This document shows positions 11,678 through 17,475 of a stretch of 17,475 bases of DNA, piece by piece. Origin of the DNA: JBBCJT01 sp037190665 (GTDB taxonomy: Bacteria; Pseudomonadota; Alphaproteobacteria; Acetobacterales; Acetobacteraceae). The position numbers were made by a program, and so were the translations under genes. Below the pieces are notes generated by a model that saw only the letters and a list, made by a program, of their open reading frames with translations, was not told where the DNA came from and ran no database searches. Numbering within the stretch: the stretch's first letter is position 1; each line of letters starts with the position of its first letter. Location: the NCBI GenBank assembly GCA_037190665.1, contig JBBCJT010000251.1, positions 1 through 17,475 on the forward strand, given 5' to 3'.

Positions 11678-13219
11678 TCAGACAGTCCCTGCCGGACCAT
11701 ACCCGAACGGAATGATCGGCACAGCGGCGGTCTCGATCCAGACCGCCCTGGTGGTGGTGTATTCGGCCAGCGCCTCGATGCCCGAGGAGCGGCCGTGGCC
11801 CGAGGCGCCGAAGCCGCCGAACGGGACCGAGACATGGATGGTGCGATAGCCGTTCACCCACACGGTGCCGGCGCGCAGCCCGGCGGCGACGCGATGCGCA
11901 CGCGCCACATCGCGCGTCCAGACGGCACCCGCGAGGCCGAAGCGCGTGGCGTTCGCGATGCGCAGCGCATCGGCCTCGTCCTCGAACGGGATGGCGGCGA
12001 CGACGGGGCCGAAGATCTCCTCCTGCGCGGCGGGCGCGTCGTTGGACACGCCCGCGAGCAGCGTCGGCGCCACCCAGAAGCCGCCCTGCGGCAGATGCGG
12101 CGGCCGCGCGCCGCCGAGCAACTCGGCACCGTCGCTCACGCCCTGCGCGACCATGCGCGTGACATGCGCGTATTGCCGTGCGTTGGCGACCGGCCCCATC
12201 TCCGTACCGGCATCGAGCGGCACGCCGAGGCGGATGCGCGATGCGCCCGCCGCCACATCCGCGATCAGCCGCTCGTACACGCGCCGTTCCACCAGCAGCC
12301 GCGAGCCGGCCACGCAGGACTGGCCGGCGCCGGCGAAGATCGCCGCCTGCGCGCCCTTCACCGCGAGGTTCAGGTCGGCATCGGCGAAGACGATGTTCGC
12401 GCTCTTGCCGCCGAGTTCCAGCACGCAGGGCAGCACCCGCGCCGCACACGCGGCGGCGATGACGGCGCCGGTCGCGGGGCTGCCGACGAAGGTGACCTTG
12501 GCGATCTCGGGTGCCGCGATCAGCGCGGCGCCGGTGGACGGGCCGAGGCCGGGCACGATCTGCAGCAGCCCCTTCGGCAGCCCGGCCTCCACGGCCAGCT
12601 TGCCGAGCACGAGCGAACTCAGGGGCGTCAGTTCCGAAGGCTTCAGCACCACCGCGTTGCCGGCCGCGATGGCGGGGGCTGCGTTCCAGCCGGCGGTGAA
12701 CAGCGGCGCGTTCCACGGCGTGATCGCCAGCACCACGCCATAGGGTTCGTGGCGCACCATCACGTGATGCGAAGTCGGCGCGGGCACCACGCGGCCCTCG
12801 ATCTTGTCCGCCCAGCCCGCCCAGTAGGCGATCATCTCCGCGACCTTGGCGACCTCGCCGCGGCAGTCTCGGATCGGCTTGCCGGATGCGGCGGATTCCA
12901 GCCGCGCGAGCGGTTCGGCCACGGCGCGGACCGCCTCGCCCCATGCCCACATCCGCCGTCCGCGCTCGGCCGCCGTCAGCGCGATCCAGGCACGCTGCGC
13001 GGCGGCTGCGCCCTTCGCGGCCTCGGTGGAGATGCGCGGGCCGGCATCGGCGTAGCGCAGGATCTCAGCCCCCGTCGCGGGATCGACGAGGCCGATCTCT
13101 GCGCCCTCCCCGGCCACCGCCGCGCCATCGACGAAGGCGCCGGGCGCCGCGCCGTAGAGCGCGGCCAGTTCGGCGGCGACGACCTCGCGCGCGGCGGGCG
13201 GGACGGCGCCGTCAGCCAT
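11678..13219 (-). CDS. NAD(P)-dependent aldehyde dehydrogenase
   Basis: Oxidises an aldehyde to the acid; cytoplasmic; 513 residues, normal for the superfamily. All key residues are present: oxyanion Asn170 (TPWNAP), cofactor Lys193 (LKPSE), general base Glu268 (ELGGKS), catalytic Cys302 (GQSCVAGS) and Glu401 in EEIFGPV. The Rossmann segment shows FVGSPATG at 244-251. The C-terminus has the typical PFGGFGASGHGRSSG. The start ATG overlaps the end of the upstream dehydrogenase gene by 8 bases, and 25 bp separate the stop from the first receptor gene. The family cannot be narrowed from this sequence; betaine aldehyde, gamma-aminobutyraldehyde and hydroxymuconic semialdehyde dehydrogenases share these motifs. 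Context suggests it acts on a product of the compound taken up by the linked transporter. Confidence 0.95.
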   Translation of the reverse strand: MADGAVPPAAREVVAAELAALYGAAPGAFVDGAAVAGEGAEIGLVDPATGAEILRYADAGPRISTEAAKGAAAAQRAWIALTAAERGRRMWAWGEAVRAVAEPLARLESAASGKPIRDCRGEVAKVAEMIAYWAGWADKIEGRVVPAPTSHHVMVRHEPYGVVLAITPWNAPLFTAGWNAAPAIAAGNAVVLKPSELTPLSSLVLGKLAVEAGLPKGLLQIVPGLGPSTGAALIAAPEIAKVTFVGSPATGAVIAAACAARVLPCVLELGGKSANIVFADADLNLAVKGAQAAIFAGAGQSCVAGSRLLVERRVYERLIADVAAGASRIRLGVPLDAGTEMGPVANARQYAHVTRMVAQGVSDGAELLGGARPPHLPQGGFWVAPTLLAGVSNDAPAAQEEIFGPVVAAIPFEDEADALRIANATRFGLAGAVWTRDVARAHRVAAGLRAGTVWVNGYRTIHVSVPFGGFGASGHGRSSGIEALAEYTTTRAVWIETAAVPIIPFGYGPAGTV

Positions 13220-14054
13220 GGCCCCGTTCCATCAGCCTCGCGGCGACGCGGTTGAAATCGGCATCGTCCGCCACCTCGCTCTCGAACCATGCGGAGGCGG
13301 CGGCGCGCGTCGCTTCCAGCGAGGTGCCGCATTCCTCGGCGAGTTCCAGGGCGAGGCGCACGTCCTTGCGCATCAGCCCGGCGGCGAAGCCGGAATCGAA
13401 GGCGCCGGAGGCGATCCAGCGCGGCCAGTTCACTTCCGTCGCGGCCGACCGGCCGGATGCGGCGTTGATCACCGGCAGCAGCGCCTCCGGCTTCACGCCC
13501 GCGCGCGCCGCCATGCCCAGCGCCTCCGCCGCCGTGACCAGATGCGCGGCGACGAGCAGGTTGTTGGCGAGCTTTGCCACCAGCCCCGACCCGGACGCGC
13601 CGACATGCACGACGTTGGCGGCGAGCAGGTCGAGCACGGGGCGCACCTTCGCCAGCGCCGCCGCATCGCCGCCCACCATCATCGTCAGCCGGCCGGACGC
13701 AGCGCCCGACGGCCCGCCCGAGACCGGCGCATCCAGCATCGCGCGGCCCGATACGGCCACGCGGGAGGCGAAGGCGCGCGTGTCGTTGACCGCGATGGTG
13801 GAGGTGTCCACCAGCACCGCATCCTTCGGCGCATGGGCGATGAAGGCATCCACCGCGGCGGCCACGGCCGCGGCATGCGGCAGCGACAGGACCACGGTCG
13901 CGCAGGCCGACATCAGCGCCGGCAGTTCCGCCGCACGCGTCACGCCGGCGATCTCCACCGGCGCGAGGTCGAATCCCCAGACCGGCCGGTTGGCACGTGC
14001 CAGAACGCCGGCCATGCCCCGGCCCATGTTGCCGAGGCCCACCACTCCGATCAT
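13212..14054 (-). CDS. Beta-hydroxyacid dehydrogenase family protein (3-hydroxyisobutyrate / tartronate-semialdehyde reductase-like)
   Basis: NAD(P)-dependent oxidoreductase of the 3-hydroxyacid dehydrogenase family, 280 residues. The N-terminal Rossmann fold starts VVGLGNMGRGMA (4-15). The substrate loop is DAPVSGGPSGAASGRLTMMV (108-127), the catalytic lysine is Lys161 in VAKLANN, and the late LMRKDVRLAL (228-237) is typical. The start is taken at MIGVVGLG with a GGGGG stretch 6 nt upstream; the 80-residue open extension to 14294 runs into intergenic palindromes and is spurious. The gene ends inside the aldehyde dehydrogenase start by an 8-base overlap, so the pair is coupled. Aldehyde plus 3-hydroxyacid dehydrogenase pairs occur in valine breakdown and C3-semialdehyde metabolism. 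That comparison is suggestive only, since no methylmalonate-semialdehyde-type ALDH signature was established. Confidence 0.92.
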   Translation of the reverse strand: MIGVVGLGNMGRGMAGVLARANRPVWGFDLAPVEIAGVTRAAELPALMSACATVVLSLPHAAAVAAAVDAFIAHAPKDAVLVDTSTIAVNDTRAFASRVAVSGRAMLDAPVSGGPSGAASGRLTMMVGGDAAALAKVRPVLDLLAANVVHVGASGSGLVAKLANNLLVAAHLVTAAEALGMAARAGVKPEALLPVINAASGRSAATEVNWPRWIASGAFDSGFAAGLMRKDVRLALELAEECGTSLEATRAAASAWFESEVADDADFNRVAARLMERGHG

Positions 14055-14528
14055 CGCGGCCCCCAAATCGTTGCGCGGGACCCTGCCAGCCACACGGGGC
14101 GACGACAAGCAGCGGGGTCGTGGGGACGAGCCGTAGCGCGAGGCGGATTGGGGAGGATGCGGGTTGTGGCGGCGTTGGACCTCAACGCGAACGGTGTGAG
14201 CCGCTGATCCATGAGCCCAAGCCCTCTCACCCGGTCCTCTCCCACAGGCGGAAAAGGCCGGTGAAACGGGAGACAGACGAGAGGACGAAGGCAAGGCGCA
14301 TCACGCAAGGTCCCCTCTCCCGCCCGGCGGGAGAGGGACAGGGTGAGGGGATCTGCGCGAAGGCGAAACCTCACCGTGGTGCTGGCGGCCCCACCCTCAC
14401 CCCGGCCCTCTCCCGCACGCGGGAGAGGGAGAGAGGCGTGGCCGTTTCGCAAAGCTCACGTCTGTGGGGAAGACCGGGGGTCCGCGAGCGTAGTTCCACC
14501 TATAAGCCAGCCATCGCCACCGCCCGCC
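14055..14528. other. Intergenic region: promoter side of the dehydrogenase-transport cluster plus palindromic repeats
   Basis: No credible gene. The right part holds the REP-like palindromes listed separately. The left part must carry the promoter of the minus-strand cluster beginning at 14054. A short perfect inverted repeat GCGTTG-N5-CAACGC (14172-14188) lies about 118 bp before that start and could be an operator half-site pair. I found no convincing -35/-10 match on the minus strand. The open frames here translate into LPRAGEGRGEG-like peptides, which are a by-product of the palindromes. Confidence 0.5.
14218..14430. repeat. REP-like palindromic repeat cluster
   Basis: Two near-identical hairpins with the same 11-bp arms, CCCTCTCCCGC and GCGGGAGAGGG. 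One is at 14313-14337 (3-nt loop) and the other at 14406-14429 (2-nt loop). GGGTGAGGGG follows the first, and the related CCCTCACCCC precedes the second, so the pair is arranged as two facing units. A third, degenerate unit begins with CCCTCTCACCCGG at about 14222. This layout is like the paired REP/BIME elements of other proteobacteria. Lying after the D-2-hydroxyacid dehydrogenase gene, the stems could also end or protect its transcript. No REP-associated transposase is in the window. Confidence 0.75.
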
Positions 14529-15500
14529 TCAGCCGCCGCCAAGCACCGCCGTGTTGACCACCATCGCCGGATCGGGCCGGCCATCCAGCGCGTCGAGGAT
14601 GTTCCGCGCCGCCTGCACCGCCATCCGGTCCATGCACTCATCGGTGGACCCCGCGCTGTGCGGGGACAGGATGACGTTCTGCATCGTCAGCAGCGGATTT
14701 TCCGGCGCCGGCGGTTCCGTCTCCAGCACGTCCAGCCCGGCGGCGGCGAGATGGCCGGAGCGGAGGGCCGCGATCAGCGCCGCCTCCTCCACCACCCCGC
14801 CGCGGGCGGTGTTGATCAGCATCGCGCCGGGCTTCAGCGCGGCGAAGGCGGCCTCGTTCATCAGGTGCCGCGTCTCCGGCTTCAGCGGGCAGTGCAGCGT
14901 GACCACGTCCGCCCGCGCGAGCCCGCGGTGCAGGTCGGTCTCCGGGATGAAGCCGTCGGCGGCGATGCGCGGCGGCGGGTAGAGCGGGTCATGGACCGCG
15001 ACCCGCATGCCGAAGGCCGCGCACAGCCGGGCGACGCGCACGCCGATGCGCCCGAAGCCCACCACCAGCACCCGCCGCCCGGCCAGATCGACGGTGCGGC
15101 GGAAGCCCGTGGCCCGCCACGTGCCGCCGCGCACGTCCGCATCCACCAGCGCGACCTGCCGCGCGCAGCCGAGCATCAGCGTCATCGCGTGCTCGGCGAC
15201 CGTCAGGTCGTTGGTGCCGTTGACCACCATCACCGGCACCCCGCGCGCGGTCGCCGCGGTCAGATCCACCGTGTCGAACCCGACGCCGAGGCGGGAGATC
15301 ACGCGCAGCCTGGGTGCGGCGAGGAACAGCTCCGGCCCGATCCGCTCCACCCAGGCGAGGATCGCCGAGGCATCGGGCGCGAGGCGGGCCAGCTCCGCCT
15401 CGGCCGGCGGGGACAGCGTGACGATGTCCAGGTCGGTGCGGCCGGCGAAGACCGCCATGCCGGCTTCCGGCAGGGCCCGGCACAGGATGATGCGGTGCAT
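14529..15500 (-). CDS. D-isomer-specific 2-hydroxyacid dehydrogenase (SerA-like NAD-binding family)
   Basis: Reduces a 2-keto acid or oxidises a D-2-hydroxyacid with NAD(P); 323 residues, cytoplasmic. The nucleotide fold shows VVGFGRIG (146-153) with Asp171 of VHDP after the second strand, suggesting NAD preference. The catalytic triad is Arg233 (NTARGG), Glu262 (ETEPP) and His281 (SPHSAGSTDE). It lacks the C-terminal ACT/regulatory domain of full SerA, so it is a short hydroxypyruvate/glyoxylate-reductase or phosphoglycerate-dehydrogenase-like form. The start at 15500 is chosen over the upstream ATG at 15536 because a GGGAGG site (15510-15515) sits 9 nt before it and MHRIILCRAL matches the family N-terminus. 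It is transcribed divergently from leuA, sharing a short promoter region. Confidence 0.93.
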   Translation of the reverse strand: MHRIILCRALPEAGMAVFAGRTDLDIVTLSPPAEAELARLAPDASAILAWVERIGPELFLAAPRLRVISRLGVGFDTVDLTAATARGVPVMVVNGTNDLTVAEHAMTLMLGCARQVALVDADVRGGTWRATGFRRTVDLAGRRVLVVGFGRIGVRVARLCAAFGMRVAVHDPLYPPPRIAADGFIPETDLHRGLARADVVTLHCPLKPETRHLMNEAAFAALKPGAMLINTARGGVVEEAALIAALRSGHLAAAGLDVLETEPPAPENPLLTMQNVILSPHSAGSTDECMDRMAVQAARNILDALDGRPDPAMVVNTAVLGGG

Positions 15501-15562
15501 GGGACGCAGCCTCCCGCGCGGGAAGCTGGACGGCAAGCCCGCCGCTCCGGTAGGGTGGGCCC
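15501..15562. promoter_or_regulatory. Divergent promoter region between the D-2-hydroxyacid dehydrogenase and the leuA leader
   Basis: These 62 bases separate the dehydrogenase start from the predicted leuA leader peptide, so both promoters must lie in or overlap them. The best plus-strand match is weak: CTGGAC at 15526-15531 and TAGGGT at 15551-15556 with a long 19-nt spacer. If real, the leuA transcript would start about at the leader GTG, that is, with little or no untranslated sequence. Inference only. Confidence 0.3.
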
Positions 15563-15673
15563 GTGCTGATCGTTGCGCGCCCCGTCTGCTGTCTGCTCCG
15601 GGCCATTGCCCGCGGTGCCGCGCGCGCTGTCCTCCTCGGCCTGCTCCTTCGACTTAGCCGCCCCTGGGCGTGA
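15563..15673 (+). CDS. Predicted leucine-rich leader peptide of the leuA attenuator
   Basis: A 36-codon frame starting GTG and ending TGA, directly upstream of leuA. It has nine leucines, six of them in eight codons at residues 24-31 (LLGLLLRL), encoded by CTC, CTC, CTG, CTC, CTT, CTT. The two CTT codons and a CGA are unusual in such GC-rich DNA. A weak AGGG lies about 7 nt before the GTG. No in-frame ATG exists, so the exact start is uncertain. The peptide has no expected function beyond sensing charged leucyl-tRNA during its translation. The case rests on leucine richness, position, and the alternative stems that follow exactly from its stop codon. Confidence 0.7.
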   Translation: MLIVARPVCCLLRAIARGAARAVLLGLLLRLSRPWA

Positions 15674-15714
15674 CGCCGCGCGCGTAGCGGGCACCGCTCA
15701 GGGGGATCCCTGAG
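15661..15714 (+). promoter_or_regulatory. Predicted ribosome-mediated transcription attenuator of leuA (antiterminator and terminator)
   Basis: Terminator stem: CTCAGGG (15697-15703) pairs with CCCTGAG (15708-15714) around GGAT and is followed by a partly T-rich CTTCGTCGT. Antiterminator: CCCCTGGGCG (15661-15670), the last codons before the leader stop, can pair with CGCTCAGGGG (15695-15704) over 10 positions with a single G-U. That pairing consumes the left arm of the terminator, so the two are mutually exclusive. A ribosome that reaches the TGA at 15671 covers the antiterminator arm and lets the terminator form. A ribosome stalled on the Leu codons at 15632-15655 leaves most of that arm free, allowing read-through into leuA. 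The terminator has a poor uridine tract, which is the weakest point. Confidence 0.65.
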
Positions 15715-15748
15715 GCTTCGTCGTAACAGTATCGCAAGGCTGACTCCC

Positions 15749-17323
<1,575 letters not shown>

Positions 17324-17331
17324 GCGGTAGA

Positions 17332-17402
17332 GGTGGGGCTTGGCCCCACCGCCCCCGGCAGGGGCGCTGCCCCTGCACCCCGCAAGGGGCCACCGGCCCC
17401 TT
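17332..17402 (+). terminator. Three tandem hairpins after leuA (terminator/palindromic repeat)
   Basis: Beginning 9 nt after the leuA stop are three perfect stems, each 8 bp with a 3-nt loop. They are GGTGGGGC-TTG-GCCCCACC (17332-17350), GCAGGGGC-GCT-GCCCCTGC (17358-17376) and AAGGGGCC-ACC-GGCCCCTT (17384-17402). Only the last ends in TT; none has a uridine tract. They probably end or protect the leuA mRNA. The constant geometry with differing sequences suggests a repetitive palindromic element. Confidence 0.65.
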
Positions 17403-17475
17403 GACCCGCGATTCCCTCAAGAGGGCCTTCGGCCAAATCGGTCGTCTGACCCTACCCCCTCGATAATCATCGAGG
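17403..17475. other. Non-coding end of window with an inverted repeat at the edge
   Basis: No gene is visible. GGCC-TTC-GGCC (17424-17434) is a small stem. The last 18 bases form a perfect 7-bp inverted repeat, CCTCGAT / ATCGAGG (17458-17464 and 17469-17475) around AATC. It may be a terminator of a gene beyond the window or part of a longer repeat; the edge prevents a decision. Confidence 0.4.

Noticed and set aside
14051..14452. 133-codon minus-strand frame in the intergenic region
   Set aside because: Its sequence (LPRAGEGRGEG, LSRRAGEG) is the translation of the palindromic repeats, not a protein family.

Overview
The window is GC-rich DNA (long antisense shadow reading frames, G/C third positions) from what is most likely an alphaproteobacterium. 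Several features would fit a member of the Acetobacteraceae/Rhodospirillales: amplified Tat-type peptide-binding proteins, a CoxL-like molybdenum hydroxylase, and stacked GC-rich palindromes after genes. The taxonomic call is inference; there is no rRNA or tRNA in the window to anchor it.

Almost everything from 1 to 15500 is on the minus strand and is read right to left. A D-2-hydroxyacid dehydrogenase (14529-15500) stands alone. After a 474-bp gap with REP-like palindromes comes a tight cluster: a beta-hydroxyacid dehydrogenase (13212-14054), an aldehyde dehydrogenase (11678-13219) and three tandem paralogous family-5 solute-binding proteins (10054-11652, 8408-9988, 6837-8411). The apparently empty 668 bp after them holds the decayed remains of a fourth solute-binding protein (about 6197-6758). 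It is followed directly by a Dpp/Opp-type permease-ATPase set, dppB-dppC-dppD-dppF (2314-6168), whose genes overlap by 1-4 bases. A [2Fe-2S] subunit (1700-2197) and a truncated molybdopterin subunit (1-1640) of a xanthine dehydrogenase/CO dehydrogenase-family enzyme end the series.

The likely logic is uptake plus oxidation. Several periplasmic receptors feed one inner-membrane ABC importer, and the co-transcribed dehydrogenases and possibly the molybdenum hydroxylase process the imported compound. The substrate cannot be read from the sequence.

On the plus strand lies leuA, 2-isopropylmalate synthase (15749-17323). Its 248-bp upstream region contains a 36-codon leucine-rich leader reading frame (15563-15673). 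It also contains mutually exclusive antiterminator and terminator stems, the architecture of a ribosome-mediated transcription attenuator. Downstream of leuA are three consecutive hairpins of identical geometry (8-bp stem, 3-nt loop).

The most interesting items are the predicted leuA attenuator, the hidden fourth binding-protein pseudogene that joins the receptor array to the permease operon, and the palindromic elements. No CRISPR array, prophage, transposase or RNA gene was seen.
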